From assembly GCF_050948175.1 (NCBI RefSeq), contig NW_027490254.1:620001-684000 (forward strand): a DNA stretch of 64,000 nucleotides, in the 5' to 3' direction. Positions 24,178 to 38,574 of the stretch are shown in pieces; the first letter of the stretch is position 1; each line of letters starts with the position of its first letter. The notes beneath the pieces are model-generated. The model ran no database searches. It saw only the letters and a program-made list of their open reading frames with translations, and was not told where the DNA came from. The translations under genes were made by a program, and so were the position numbers. The DNA comes from Xylocopa sonorina. Lineage: Eukaryota; Arthropoda; Insecta; Hymenoptera; Apidae.

Positions 24178-26090
24178 GTTTTAAGAAGCATTTGAACTCT
24201 ATTTCTTCGATACGTAGACATCTGCAGACGCTATTTCCTAGCAAGGAAGTGTCGCATTTACATTCATTTGAAGTGTAGATGAGGATTACATAACACTTCG
24301 CAAATCATATTATATCTTACCATGAAACATAGAAATGAGATGCGATATCGCGTTTTAAGAAGCATTAGAACTTTATTGCTACGATACGTAGACTTCTGCA
24401 AACGCTATTTCCTAGCAAGGAAGTGTCGCATTTACATTCATTTGAAGTGTAGACGAGGAATCAATAACACTTCGCAAATCATATTATATCTTACCATGAA
24501 ACATAGAATTGAGATGCGACATCGCGTTCTAAGAAGCATTAGGACACTACTGCTACGATAGGTAGACATTTGCAAACGCTATTTCCTTGCAAGGAAGTGT
24601 CGCATTTAGATTCATTTGAAGTGTAGACGAGGAACACGTAACACTCCGCAAATCATATTATATCTTACCATGAAACATAGAAATGAGATGCGATATCGCG
24701 TTTTAAGAATCATAAGAACTCTATTGCTACGATACGTAGACATCTGCAAACGCTATTTCCTTGCAAGGAAGTGCGCATTTACATTCATTTGAAGTGTAGA
24801 CAAGGAATACATGACACTTCGCAAGCCATATTATATCTTACCATGAAACATAGAAATGAGATTCCACATCGCGTTTTAAGAAGCATTAGATAGCTATTGC
24901 TACAATACGTAGACATCTGCAAACGCTATTTCCTAGCAAGGAAGTGTCGCATTTACATTCATTTGAAGTGTAGACGAGGAATACATGATACTTCGCAAAT
25001 CATATTATATCTTACCATGAAACATAGAAATGAGATGCGATATCGCGTTTTAAGAAGCATTAGAACTCTATTGCTACGATACCTAGACATCTGCAGATGC
25101 TATTTCCTAGCAAGGAAGTGTCGCATTTACATTCATTTGAAGTGTAGACGAGGAATACATGATACTTCGCAAATCATATTATATCTTACCATGAAACATA
25201 GAAATGAGATGCGATTTCGCGTTTTAAGAAGCATTAGAACACTATTGCTACGATAGGTAGACATTTGCAAACGCTATTTCCTAGCAAAGAAGTCTCGCAT
25301 TTATATTCATTTGAAGTATAGGCGAGGAATACATAACACTTCGCAAATAATATTACATCTTACCATGATACATAGAAATGAGATGCGATATCGCGTTTTA
25401 AGAAGCATTAGAACTCTATTGCTACGATACCTAGACATCTGCAGACGCTATTTCCTAGCAAGGAAGTGTCGCATTTACATTCATTTGAAGTGTAGACGAG
25501 GAATACGTGATACTTCGCAAATCATATTATATCTTACCATGAAACATAGAAATGAGATGCGATATCGCGTTTTAGGAATCATAAGAACTCTATTGCTACG
25601 ATACCTAGACATCTGCAAACGCTATTTCCTCGCAAGGAAGTGTCGCATTTACATTCATTTGAATCGTAGACGAGGAATGCATAACACATCGCAATGAATA
25701 TTATATCTTATCAGGAAACATAGATATGAGATGCAATATCTCGTTTTAAGAAGCATTTGAACTCTATTGCTTCGATACGTAGACATCTGCAAACGCTATT
25801 TCCTAGCAAGGAAGTGTCGCATTTACATTCATTTGAAGTGTAGACGAGGATTACGTAACACTTCGCAAATCATATTATATCTTACCATGAAACATAGAAA
25901 TGAGATGCGATATCGCGTTTTAAGAATCATAAGAACTCTATTGCTACGATACCTAGACATCTGCAAACGCTATTTCCTCGCAAGGAAGTGTAGCATTTAC
26001 ATTCATTTGAATCGTAGACGAGGAATGCATAACACATCGCAATGAATATTATATCTTATCAGGAAACATAGATATGAGATGCAATATCTC
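24178..26090 (+). repeat. 11-monomer repeat unit (1913-bp offset to the next)
   Basis: The ordered cassette starting with CTTCGATACG (24178), then GACTTCTGC with GAATCAATAAC, then GGTAG with GAACACGTAACACTCCGC, then a 173-bp monomer, then GATAGCTATTGCTACAATACG, recurs 1913 bp downstream from 26091 (11x174 minus 1). Markers such as AAACATAGAATTGAG and CATTTAGATTC are shared. The same cassette is found again at 28699 and 32698. Positions 25569-26090 also contain a dimer duplication, annotated separately. Confidence 0.8.
25569..26090 (+). repeat. Dimer duplication, 348-bp offset
   Basis: A pair of monomers, the TCATAAG/CTCGC B-type unit followed by the CTTCGATACG unit, is repeated in tandem: B-type at 25569 and 25917, CTTCG type at 25743 and 26091. 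Small differences (GTTTTAGGAATC at 25569, GTAGCATTT at 25991, GATTACGTAAC versus GATTACATAAC at 25854/26202) show it is not an exact copy. Confidence 0.75.
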
Positions 26091-28611
26091 GTTTTAAGAA
26101 GCATTTGAACTCTATTGCTTCGATACGTAGACATCTGCAAACGCTATTTCCTAGCAAGGAAGTGTCGCATTTACATTCATTTGAAGTGTAGACGAGGATT
26201 ACATAACACTTCGCAAATCATATTATATCTTACCATGAAACATAGAAATGAGATGCGATATCGCGTTTTAAGAAGCATTAGAACTTTATTGCTACGATAC
26301 GTAGACTTCTGCAAACGCTATTTCCTAGCAAGGAAGTGTCGCATGTACATTCATTTGAAGTGTAGACGAGGAATCAATAACACTTCGCAAATCATATTAT
26401 ATCTTACCATGAAACATAGAATTGAGATGCGACATCGCGTTCTAAGAAGCATTAGAACACTACTGCTACGATAGGTAGACATTTGCAAACGCTATTTCCT
26501 TGCAAGGAAGTGTCGCATTTAGATTCATTTGAAGTGTAGACGAGGAACACGTAACACTCCGCAAATCATATTATATCTTACCATGAAACATAGAAATGAG
26601 ATGCGATATCGCGTTTTAAGAATCACAAGAACTCTATTGCTACGATACGTAGACTTCTGCAAACGCTATTTCCTTGCAAGGAAGTGCGCATTTACATTCA
26701 TTTGAAGTGTAGACAAGGAATACATGACACTTCGCAAATCATATTATATCTTACCATGAAACATAGAAATGAGATTCGACATCGCGTTTTAAGAAGCATT
26801 AGATAGCTATTGCTACAATACGTAGACATCTGCAAACGCTATTTCCTAGCGAGGAAGTGTCGCATTTACATTCATTTGAAATGTAGACGAGGAATACATG
26901 ATACTTCGCAAATCGTATTATATCATACCATGAAACATAGAAATGAGTTGCGATGCCGCGTTTTAAGATGCATTAGAACTCTATTGCTACGATACCTAGA
27001 CATCTGCAGGCGCTATTTCCTAGCAAGGAAGTGTCGCATTTACATTCATTTGAAGTGTAGACGAGGAATACATGATACTTCGCAAATCATATTATATCTT
27101 ACCATGAAACATAGAAATGAGTTGCGATATCGCGTTTTAAGAAGCATTAGAACTCTATTGCTACGATACCTAGACATCTGCAGATGCTATTTCCTAGCAA
27201 GGAAGTGTCGCATTTACATTCATTTGAAGTGTAGACGAGGAATACATGATACTTCGCAAATCATATTATATCTTACCATGAAACATAGAAATGAGATGCG
27301 ATTTCGCGTTTTAAGAAGCATTAGAACACTATTGCTACGATAGGTAGACATTTGCAAACGCTATTTCCTAGCAAGGAAGTGTCGCATTTACATTCATTTG
27401 AAGTGTAGACGAGGAATCAATAACACTTCGCAAATCATATTATATCTTACCATGAAACAGAGAAATGAGATGCGACATCGCGTTCTAAGAAGCATTAGAA
27501 CACTACTGCTACGATAGGTAGACATTTGCAAACACTATTTCCTTGCAAGGAAGTGTCGCATTTACATTCATTTGAAGTGTAGACGAGGAACACATAACAC
27601 TCCGCAAATCATATTATATCTTACCATGAAACATAGAAATGAGATGCGATATCGCGTTTTAAGAATCATAAGAACACTATTGCTACGATAGGTAGACATT
27701 TGCAAACGCTATTTCCTAGCAAGGAAGTCTCGCATTTACATTCATTTGAAGTATAGGCGAGGAATACATAACACTTCGCAAATAATATTACATCTTACCA
27801 TGAAACATAGAAATGAGATGCGATATCGCGTTTTAAGAATCATAAGAACTCTATTGCTACGATACGTAGACATCTGCAAACGCTATTTCCTTGCAAGGAA
27901 GTGCGCATTTACATTTAGTTGATGTGTAGACGAGGAATACATAACACTTCGCAAATCATATTATATTTTACCATGAAACATAGAAATGAGATGCGATATC
28001 GCGTTTTAAGAAGCATTTGAACTCTATTGCTACGATACGTAGACATCTGCAAACGCTATTTCCTTGCAAGGAAGTGTCGCATTTACATTCATTTGAATCG
28101 TAGACAAGGAATACGTAACACTTCGCAAATCATGTTATATCTTACCATGAAACATAGAAATGAGATGCGATATCGCGTTTTAAGAATCATATGAACTCTA
28201 TTGCTACGAGACGTAGACATCTGCAATCGCTATTTCCTTGCAAGGAAGTGTCGCATTTACATTCATTTGAAGTGTAGACGAGGAATACATGATACTTCGC
28301 AAATCATATTATATCTTACCATGAAACATAGAAATGAGATGCGATATCGCGTTTTAAGAATCATAAGAACTCTATTGCTACGATACCTAGACATCTGCAA
28401 ACGCTATTTCCTCGCAAGGAAGTGTCGCATTTACATTCATTTGAATCGTAGACGAGGAATGCATAACACATCGCAATGAATATTATATCTTATCAGGAAA
28501 CATAGATATGAGATGCAATATCTCGTTTTAAGAAGCATTTGAACTCTATTGCTTCGATACGTAGACATCTGCAAACGCTATTTCCTAGCAAGGAAGTGTC
28601 GCATTTACATC
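26004..28611 (+). repeat. 15-monomer repeat, copy 1 (2608-bp offset)
   Basis: 26004-27379 matches 28612-29987 at an offset of 2608 (15x174 minus 2), with markers GCATGTACATTC, GAAATGTAG, CAAATCGTATTATATCATACC, GAGTTGCGATG and TTTTAAGATGC all shared. After 27379 the match resumes from about 27728 at an offset of 2260, up to 28290/30550. Two monomers at 27380-27727 (GAATCAATAAC and GGTAG types) are therefore absent from the second copy. Visible differences in the first matching block are few: a base near 26616 (ATCACAAG/ATCATAAG), GACTTCTGC/GACATCTGC near 26653, GATGCC/GATGTC near 26955 and CATATTATATC/CATATTTTATC near 27268. Confidence 0.82.
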
Positions 28612-28698
28612 CATTTGAATCGTAGACGAGGAATGCATAACACATCGCAATGAATATTATATCTTATCAGGAAACATAGATATGAGATGCAATATCTC
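28525..28698 (+). repeat. Hybrid monomer at a duplication junction
   Basis: The first half is of the CTTCGATACG/CTAGC type, like 26091 or 28699. The second half is of the B type (GAATCGTAGACGAGGAATGC and AATATCTC), which normally follows CCTAG/CTCGC. The switch is near 28611, where the left end of the 2608-bp match also falls. A chimaeric monomer exactly at a repeat boundary is what an out-of-register exchange leaves. Confidence 0.8.
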
Positions 28699-30550
28699 GT
28701 TTTAAGAAGCATTTGAACTCTATTGCTTCGATACGTAGACATCTGCAAACGCTATTTCCTAGCAAGGAAGTGTCGCATTTACATTCATTTGAAGTGTAGA
28801 CGAGGATTACATAACACTTCGCAAATCATATTATATCTTACCATGAAACATAGAAATGAGATGCGATATCGCGTTTTAAGAAGCATTAGAACTTTATTGC
28901 TACGATACGTAGACTTCTGCAAACGCTATTTCCTAGCAAGGAAGTGTCGCATGTACATTCATTTGAAGTGTAGACGAGGAATCAATAACACTTCGCAAAT
29001 CATATTATATCTTACCATGAAACATAGAATTGAGATGCGACATCGCGTTCTAAGAAGCATTAGAACACTACTGCTACGATAGGTAGACATTTGCAAACGC
29101 TATTTCCTTGCAAGGAAGTGTCGCATTTAGATTCATTTGAAGTGTAGACGAGGAACACGTAACACTCCGCAAATCATATTATATCTTACCATGAAACATA
29201 GAAATGAGATGCGATATCGCGTTTTAAGAATCATAAGAACTCTATTGCTACGATACGTAGACATCTGCAAACGCTATTTCCTTGCAAGGAAGTGCGCATT
29301 TACATTCATTTGAAGTGTAGACAAGGAATACATGACACTTCGCAAATCATATTATATCTTACCATGAAACATAGAAATGAGATTCGACATCGCGTTTTAA
29401 GAAGCATTAGATAGCTATTGCTACAATACGTAGACATCTGCAAACGCTATTTCCTAGCGAGGAAGTGTCGCATTTACATTCATTTGAAATGTAGACGAGG
29501 AATACATGATACTTCGCAAATCGTATTATATCATACCATGAAACATAGAAATGAGTTGCGATGTCGCGTTTTAAGATGCATTAGAACTCTATTGCTACGA
29601 TACCTAGACATCTGCAGGCGCTATTTCCTAGCAAGGAAGTGTCGCATTTACATTCATTTGAAGTGTAGACGAGGAATACATGATACTTCGCAAATCATAT
29701 TATATCTTACCATGAAACATAGAAATGAGTTGCGATATCGCGTTTTAAGAAGCATTAGAACTCTATTGCTACGATACCTAGACATCTGCAGATGCTATTT
29801 CCTAGCAAGGAAGTGTCGCATTTACATTCATTTGAAGTGTAGACGAGGAATACATGATACTTCGCAAATCATATTTTATCTTACCATGAAACATAGAAAT
29901 GAGATGCGATTTCGCGTTTTAAGAAGCATTAGAACACTATTGCTACGATAGGTAGACATTTGCAAACGCTATTTCCTAGCAAGGAAGTCTCGCATTTACA
30001 TTCATTTGAAGTATAGGCGAGGAATACATAACACTTCGCAAATAATATTACATCTTACCATGAAACATAGAAATGAGATGCGATATCGCGTTTTAAGAAT
30101 CATAAGAACTCTATTGCTACGATACGTAGACATCTGCAAACGCTATTTCCTTGCAAGGAAGTGCGCATTTACATTTAGTTGATGTGTAGACGAGGAATAC
30201 ATAACACTTCGCAAATCATATTATATTTTACCATGAAACATAGAAATGAGATGCGATATCGCGTTTTAAGAAGCATTTGAACTCTATTGCTACGATACGT
30301 AGACATCTGCAAACGCTATTTCCTTGCAAGGAAGTGTCGCATTTACATTCATTTGAATCGTAGACAAGGAATACATAACACTTCGCAAATCATGTTATAT
30401 CTTACCATGAAACATAGAAATGAGATGCGATATCGCGTTTTAAGAATCATATGAACTCTATTGCTACGAGACGTAGACATCTGCAATCGCTATTTCCTTG
30501 CAAGGAAGTGTCGCATTTACATTCATTTGAAGTGTAGACGAGGAATACAT
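28612..30550 (+). repeat. 15-monomer repeat, copy 2 (two monomers shorter)
   Basis: Second copy of 26004-28290, lacking the two monomers at 27380-27727. The seam lies near 29988, where GAAGTGTCGC in copy 1 is replaced by GAAGTCTCGC. It ends near 30550, where CATGATAC in copy 1 becomes CATAACAC. Confidence 0.8.
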
Positions 30551-33185
30551 AACACTTCGCGAATCATATTATATCATATCATGAAACATAGAAATGAGAT
30601 GCGATTTCGCTTTTTAAGAAGCATTAGAACTCTATTGCTACGATACGTTGACATCTGCAAACGCTATTTCCTTGCAAGGAAGTGCGCATTTACATTTAGT
30701 TGATGTGTAGACGAGGAATACATAACACTTCGCAAATCATATTATATCTTACCATGAAACATAGAAATGAGATACGATATCGCGTTTTAAGAAGCATTAG
30801 ACCACTATTGCTACGATAGGTAGACATTTGCAAACGCTATTTCCTAGCAAAGAAGTCTCGCATTTACATTCATTTGAAGTATAGGCGAGGAATACATAAC
30901 ACTTCGCAAATAATATTACATCTTACCATGAAACATAGAAATGAGATGCGATATCGCGTTTTAAGAAGCATTAGAACTCTATTGCTACGATACGTAGACA
31001 TCTGCAAACGCTATTTCCTTGCAAGGAAGTGTCGCATTTACATTCATTTGAATCGTAGACAAGGAATACATAACACTTCGCAAATCATGTTATATCTTAC
31101 CATGAAACATAGAAATGAGATGCGATATCGCGTTTTAAGAATCATATGAACACTATTGCTACGAGACGTAGACATCTGCAATCGCTATTTCCTTGCAAGG
31201 AAGTGTCGCATTTACATTCATTTGAAGTGTAGACGAGGAATACGTAACACTTCGCAAATCATATTATATCTTACCATGATACATAGAATTGACATGCGAT
31301 ATCGCGTTTTAAGAAGCATTAGAACTCTATTGCTACGATACCTAGACATCTGCAGACGCTATTTCCTAGCAAGGAAGTGTCGCATTTACATTCATTTGAA
31401 GTGTAGACGAGGAATACATGATACTTCGCAAATCATATTATATCTTACCATGAAACATAGAAATAAGATGCGATATCGCGTTTTAAGAATCATAAGAACT
31501 CTATTGCTACGATACCTAGACATCTGCAAACGCTATTTCCTCGCAAGGAAGTGTCGCATTTACATTCATTTGAATCGTAGACGAGGAATGCATAACACAT
31601 CGCAATGAATATTATATCTTATCAGGAAACATAGATATGAGATACAATATCTCGTTTTAAGAAGCATTTGAACTCTATTGCTTCGATACGTAGACATCTG
31701 CAAACGCTATTTCCTAGCAAGGAAGTGTCGCATTTACATTCATTTGAAGTGTAGACGAGGATTACATAACACTTCGCAAATCATATTATATCTTACCATG
31801 AAACATAGAAATGAGATGCGATATCGCGTTTTAAGAAACATTAGATAGCTATTGCTACAATACGTAGACATCTGCAAACGCTATTTCCTAGCGAGGAAGT
31901 ATCGCATTCACATTCATTTGAAGTGTAGACAAGGAATACATAACACTTCGCAAATCATGTTATATCTTACCATGAAACATAGAAATGAGATGCGATATCG
32001 CGTTTTATGAAGCATTAGAACACTATTGCTACGATACGTAGACTTCTGCAAACGCTATTTCCTTGCAAGGAAGTGTCGCATTTACATTCATTTGAAGTGT
32101 AGACGAGGAATACATAACACATCGCAAATCATATTATATCTTACCATGAAACATAGAAATGAGATGCGATATCGCGTTTTAAGAAGCATTAGAACTCTAT
32201 TGCTACGATACCTAGACATCTGCAGACGCTATTTCCTAGCAAGGAAGTGTCGCATTTACATTCATTTGAAATGTAGACGAGGAATACATGATACTTCGCA
32301 AATCGTATTATATCATACCATGAAACATAGAAATGAGTTGCGATATCGCTTTTTAAGAAGCATTAGAACTCTATTGCTACGATACCTAGACATCTGCAGA
32401 CGCTATTTCCTAGCAAGGAAGTGTCGCATTTACATTCATTTGAAGTGTAGACGAGGAATACATGATACTTCGCAAATCATATTATATCTTACCATGAAAC
32501 ATAGAAATGAGATGCGATATCGCGTTTTAAGAAGCATTAGAACTCTATTGCTACGATACCTAGACATCTGCAGATGCTATTTCCTCGCAAGGAAGTGTCG
32601 CATTTACATTCATTTGAATAGTAGACGAGGAATGCATAACACATCGCAATGAATATTATATCTTATCAGGAAACGTAGATATGAGATGCAATATCTCGTT
32701 TTAAGAAGCATTTGAACTCTATTGCTTCGATACGTAGACATCTGCAGACGCTATTTCCTAGCAAGGAAGTGTCGCATTTACATTCATTTGAAGTGTAGAT
32801 GAGGATTACATAACACTTCGCAAATCATATTATATCTTACCATGAAACATAGAAATGAGATGCGATATCGCGTTTTAAGAAGCATTAGAACTTTATTGCT
32901 ACGATACGTAGACTTCTGCAAACGCTATTTCCTAGCAAGGAAGTGTCGCATTTACATTCATTTGAAGTGTAGACGAGGAATCAATAACACTTCGCAAATC
33001 ATATTATATCTTACCATGAAACATAGAATTGAGATGCGACATCGCGTTCTAAGAAGCATTAGGACACTACTGCTACGATAGGTAGACATTTGCAAACGCT
33101 ATTTCCTTGCAAGGAAGTGTCGCATTTAGATTCATTTGAAGTGTAGACGAGGAACACGTAACACTCCGCAAATCATATTATATCT
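30551..33185 (+). repeat. Mosaic satellite segment, 30.5-33.2 kb
   Basis: No complete HOR period. 30874-31149 resembles 7047-7322. 31156-31608 shares GTAACACTTC and ATTGACATGCG markers with 22358-22740. 32580-33252 is a close copy of 24060-24732 at an offset of 8520, sharing GTAGATGAGG and GCATTAGGACACTACTG, which are otherwise rare. Private changes include AGAAACATTAGATAGC near 31836 and GTTTTATGAAGC near 32003. Nothing other than satellite is present. Confidence 0.75.
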
Positions 33186-36100
33186 TACCATGAAACATAG
33201 AAATGAGATGCGATATCGCGTTTTAAGAATCATAAGAACTCTATTGCTACGAGACGTAGACATCTGCAATCGCTATTTCCTTGCAAGGAAGTGTCGCATT
33301 TACATTCATTTGAAGTGTAGACGAGGAATACGTAACACTTCGCAAATCATATTATATCTTACCATGAAACATAGAATTGACATGCGATATCGCGTTTTAA
33401 GAAGCATTAGAACTCTATTGCTACGATACGTAGACATCTGCAGACGCTATTTCCTAGCAAGGAAGTGTCGCATTTACATTCATTTGAAATGCAGACGAGG
33501 AATACATGATACTTCGCAAATCGTATTATATCATACCATGAAACATAGAAATGAGTTGCGATATCGCGTTTTAAGATGCATTAGAACTCTATTGCTACGA
33601 TACCTAGACATCTGCAGACGCTATTTCCTAGCAAGGAAGTGTCGCATTTACATTCATTTGAAGTGTAGACGAGGAATACATGATACTTCGCAAATCATAT
33701 TATATCTTACATGAAACATAGAAATGAGATGCGATATCGCGTTTTAAGAAGCATTAGAACTCTATTGCTACGATACCTAGACATCTGCAGATGCTATTTC
33801 CTAGCAAGGAAGTGTCGCATTTACATTCATTTGAAGTGTAGACGAGGAATACATGATACTTCGCAAATCATATTATATCTTACCGTGAAACATAGAAATG
33901 AGATGCGATTTCGCGTTTTAAGAAGCATTAGAACACTATTGCTACGATAGGTAGACATTTGCAAACGCTATTTCCTAGCAAAGAAGTCTCGCATTTACAT
34001 TCATTTGAAGTATAGGCGAGGAATACATAACACTTCGCAAATAATATTACATCTTACCATGAAACATAGAAATGAGATGCGATATCGCGTTTTAAGAATC
34101 ATAAGAACTCTATTGCTACGATACGTAGACATCTGCAAACGCTATTTCCTTGCAAGGAAGTGCGCATTTACATTTAGTTGATGTGTAGACGAGGAATACA
34201 TAACACTTCGCAAATCATATTATATTTTACCATGAAACATAGAAATGAGATGCGATATCGCGTTTTAAGAAGCATTTGAACTCTATTGCTACGATACGTA
34301 GACATCTGCAAACGCTATTTCCTTGCAAGGAAGTGTCGCATTTACATTCATTTGAATCGTAGACAAGGAATACATAACACTTCGCAAATCATGTTATATC
34401 TTACCATGAAACATAGAAATGAGATGCGATATCGCGTTTTAAGAATCATATGAACTCTATTGCTACGAGACGTAGACATCTGCAATCGCTATTTCCTTGC
34501 AAGGAAGTGTCGCATTTACATTCATTTGAAGTGTAGACGAGGAATACATAACACTTCGCGAATCATATTATATCTTACCATGAAACATAGAATTGACATG
34601 CGATATCGCGTTTTAAGAAGCATTAGAAATCTATTGCTACGATACCTAGACATCTGCAGACGCTATTTCCTAGCAAGGAAGTGTCGCATTTACATTCATT
34701 TGAAGTGTAGACGAGGAATACATGATACTTCGCAAATCATATTATATCTTACCATGAAACATAGAAATGAGATGCGATATCGCGTTTTAAGAATCATAAG
34801 AACTCTATTGCTACGATACCTAGACATCTGCAAACGCTATTTCCTCGCAAGGAAGTGTCGCATTTACATTCATTTGAATCGTAGACGAGGAATGCATAAC
34901 ACATCGCAATGAATATAATATCTTATCAGGAAACATAGATATGAGATGCAATATCTCGTTTTAAGAAGCATTTGAACTCTATTGCTTCGATACGTAGACA
35001 TCTGCAAACGCTATTTCCTAGCAAGGAAGTGCGCATTTACATTTAGTTGATGTGTAGACGAGGAATACATAACACTTCGCAAATCATATTATATCTTACC
35101 ATGAAACATAGAAATGAGATCCGATATCGCGTTTTAAGAATCATAAGAACTCTATTGCTACGATACGTTGACATCTGCAAACGCTATTTCCTTGCAAGGA
35201 AGTGCGCATTTACATTTAGTTGATGTGTAGACGAGGAATACATAACACTTCGCAAATCATATTATATCTTACCATGAAACATAGAAATGAGATGCGATAT
35301 CGCGTTTTAAGAATCATAGGAACTCTATTGCTACGATACGTAGACATCTGCAAACGCTATTTCCTTGCAAAGAAGTGTCGCATTTACATTCATTTGAAGT
35401 GTAGACGAGGAATACATAACACTTCGCAAATCACATTATATCTTACCATGAAACATAGAAATGAGATGCGATATCGCGTTTTAAGAATCATAAGAACTCT
35501 ATTACTACGATACGTTGACATCTGCAAACGCTATTTCCTTGCAAGGAAGTGCGCATTTACATTTAGTTGATGTGTAGACGAGGAATGGATAACACTTCGC
35601 AAATCATATTATATCTTACCATGAAACATAGAAATGAGATGCGATTTCGCGTTTTAAGAAGCATTAGAAAACTATTGCTACGATAGGTAGACATTTGCAA
35701 ACGCTATTTCCTTGCTAGGAAGTGTCGCATTTACATTCATTTGAAGTGTAGACGAGGAATACATAACACTTCGCAAATCATATTATATCTTACCATGAAA
35801 CATAGAAATGAGATGCGATATCGCGTTTTAAGAATCATGTGAACTCTATTGCTACGAGACGTAGACATCTGCAATCGCTATTTCCTTGCAAGGAAGTGTC
35901 GCATTTACATTTAATTGATGTGTAGACGAGGAATACATAACACTTCGCAAATCATATTATATCTTACCATGAAACATAGAAATGAGATGCGATATCGCGT
36001 TTTAAGAATCATAAGAACTCTATTGCTACGATACGTAGACATCTGCAAACGCTATTTCCTTGCAAGGAAGTGTCGCATTTACATTCATTTGAATAGTAGG

Positions 36101-38574
36101 CGAGGAATGCATAACACTTCGCAATGAATATTATATCTTATCATGAAATATAGATATGAGATGCAATATCTCGTTTTAAGGAGCATTTGAACTCTATTGC
36201 TTCGATACGTAGACATCTGCGAACGCTATTTCCTTGCAAGGAAGTGTCGCATTTACATTCATTTGAAGTGTAGACGAGGAATACATAATACTTCGCATAT
36301 CATATTATATCTTACCATGAAACATAGAAATGAGATGCGACATCGCGTTCTAAGAAGCATTAGAACACTACTGCTACGATAGGTAGACATTTGCAAACGC
36401 TATTTCCTTGCAAGGAAGTGTCGCATTTACATTCATTTGAAGTGTAGACGAGGAATACATAACACTTCGCAAATCATATTATATCTTACCATGAAACATA
36501 GAAATGAGATGCGATATCGCGTTTTAAGAATCATATGAACTCTATTGCTACGAGACGTAGACATCTGCAATCGCTATTTCCTTGCAAGGAAGTGTCGCAT
36601 TTACATTCATTTGAAGTGTAGACGAGGAATATTTGACACTTCGCAAATCATATTATATCTTACCATGAAACATAGAAATGAGATTCGACATCGCGTTTTA
36701 AGAAGCATTAGAAAGCTATTGCTACAATACGTAGACATCTGCAAACGCTATTTCCTAGCGAGGAAGCATCGCATTCACATTCATTTGAAGTGTAGACAAG
36801 GAATACATAACACTTCGCAAATCATGTTATATCTTACCATGAAACATAGAAATGAGATGCGATATCGCGTTTTAAGAATCATATGATCTCTATTGCTACG
36901 AGACGTAGACATCTGCAATCGCTATTTCCTTGCAAGGAAGTGTCGCATTTACATTCATTTGAAGTGTAGACGAGGAATACATGACACTTCGCAAATCATA
37001 TTATATTTTACCATGAAACATAGAAATGAGATGCGATATCGCGTTTTAAGAGGCATTAGAACTCTATTGCTACGATACCTAGACATCTGCAGACGCTATT
37101 TCCTAGCAAGGAAGTGTCGCATTTACATTCATTTGAAGTGTAGACGAGGAATACATGATACTTCGCAAATCATATTATATATTACCATGAAACATAGAAA
37201 TGAGATGCGATATCGCGTTTTAAGAATCATAAGAACTCTATTGCTACGATACGTAGACATCTGCAAACGCTATTTCCTTGCAAGGAAGTGTCGCATTTAC
37301 ATTCATTTGAATCGTAGACGAGGAATGCATAACACGTCGAAATGAATATTATATCTTATCAGAAAACATAGATATGAGATGCAATATCTCGTTTTAAGAA
37401 GCATTTGAACTCTATTGCTTCGATACGTAGACATCTGCAAACACTATTTCCTAGCAAGGAAGTGTCGCATTTACATTCATTTGAAGTGTAGGCGAGGAAT
37501 ACGTGACACTTCGCAAATCATATTATATCTTACCATGAAACATAGAAATGAGAATCGATATCGCGTTTTAAGAAGCATTAGAAAGCTATTGCTACGATAC
37601 GTAGACATCTGCAAATGCTATTTCCTAGCAAGGAAGTGTCGCATTTACATTCATTTGAAGTGTAGACGAGGAATACATGATACTTCGCAAATCATATTAT
37701 TTCTTACCATGAAACATAGAAATGAGATGCGATATTGCGTTTTAAGAATCATAAGAACTCTATTGCTACGATACGTAGACATCTGCAAACGCTATTTCCT
37801 TGCAAGGAAGTGTCGCATTTACATTCATTTGAATAGTAGGCGAGGAATACATAATACTTCGCAAATCATATTATATCTTACCATGAAACATAGAAATGAG
37901 ATGCGATATCGCGTTTTAAGAAGCACTAGAAAGCTACTGCTACGATAGGTAGACATTTGCAAACGCTATTTCCTTGCAAGGAAGTGTCGCATTTACATTC
38001 ATTTGAAGTGTAGACGAGGAATACATAACACTTCGCAAATCATATTATATCTTACCATGAAACATAGAAATGAGATGCGATATCGCGTTTTAAGAATCAT
38101 ATGAACTCTATTGCTACGAGACGTAGACATCTGCAATCGCTATTTCCTTGCAAGGAAGTGTCGCATTTACATTCATTTGAAGTGTAGACGAGGAATATTT
38201 GACACTTCGCAAATCATATTATATCTTACCATGAAACATAGAAATGAGATTCGACATCGCGTTTTAAGAAGCATTAGAAAGCTATTGCTACAATACGTAG
38301 ACATCTGCAAACGCTATTTCCTAGCGAGGAAGCATCGCATTCACATTCATTTGAAGTGTAGACAAGGAATACATAACACTTCGCAAATCATGTTATATCT
38401 TACCATGAAACATAGAAATGAGATGCGATATCGCGTTTTAAGAATCATATGATCTCTATTGCTACGAGACGTAGACATCTGCAATCGCTATTTCCTTGCA
38501 AGGAAGTGTCGCATTTACATTCATTTGAAGTGTAGACGAGGAATACATGATACTTCGCAAATCATATTATATAT
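33186..38574 (+). repeat. 31-monomer tandem duplication, copy 1 (5389 bp)
   Basis: Repeats at an offset of 5389 (31x174 minus 5) with almost no change: 33711 with 39100, 34460 with 39849, 35220 with 40609, 36545 with 41934 and 37415 with 42804. By eye I found only a handful of differences over about 5.4 kb: GAAATCTA/GAACTCTA near 34628/40017, AATATAATATC/AATATTATATC near 34916/40305, TTTAATTG/TTTAGTTG near 35912/41301, and ACATAGAAAT/ACATAAAAAT near 34242/39631. The left edge is a TATCTTACC/TATATTACC mismatch near 33184/38573. Both copies share the one-base-short CTTACATGAAAC (near 33709 and 39098). It is the youngest large duplication I can identify here. Confidence 0.92.
36368..38550 (+). 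repeat. Nested 9-monomer repeat (1566-bp offset)
   Basis: 36368-36984 and 37934-38550 match over 617 bp at an offset of exactly 9x174. They share the unusual GGAATATTTGACAC and AGGAAGCATCGCATTCAC variants. The edges are AACACTACTG/AAAGCTACTG at 36366 and CATGACAC/CATGATAC at 36985. The whole arrangement reappears at 41757-43939 as part of the 5389-bp duplication, so the nested repeat is older than that duplication. Confidence 0.83.
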
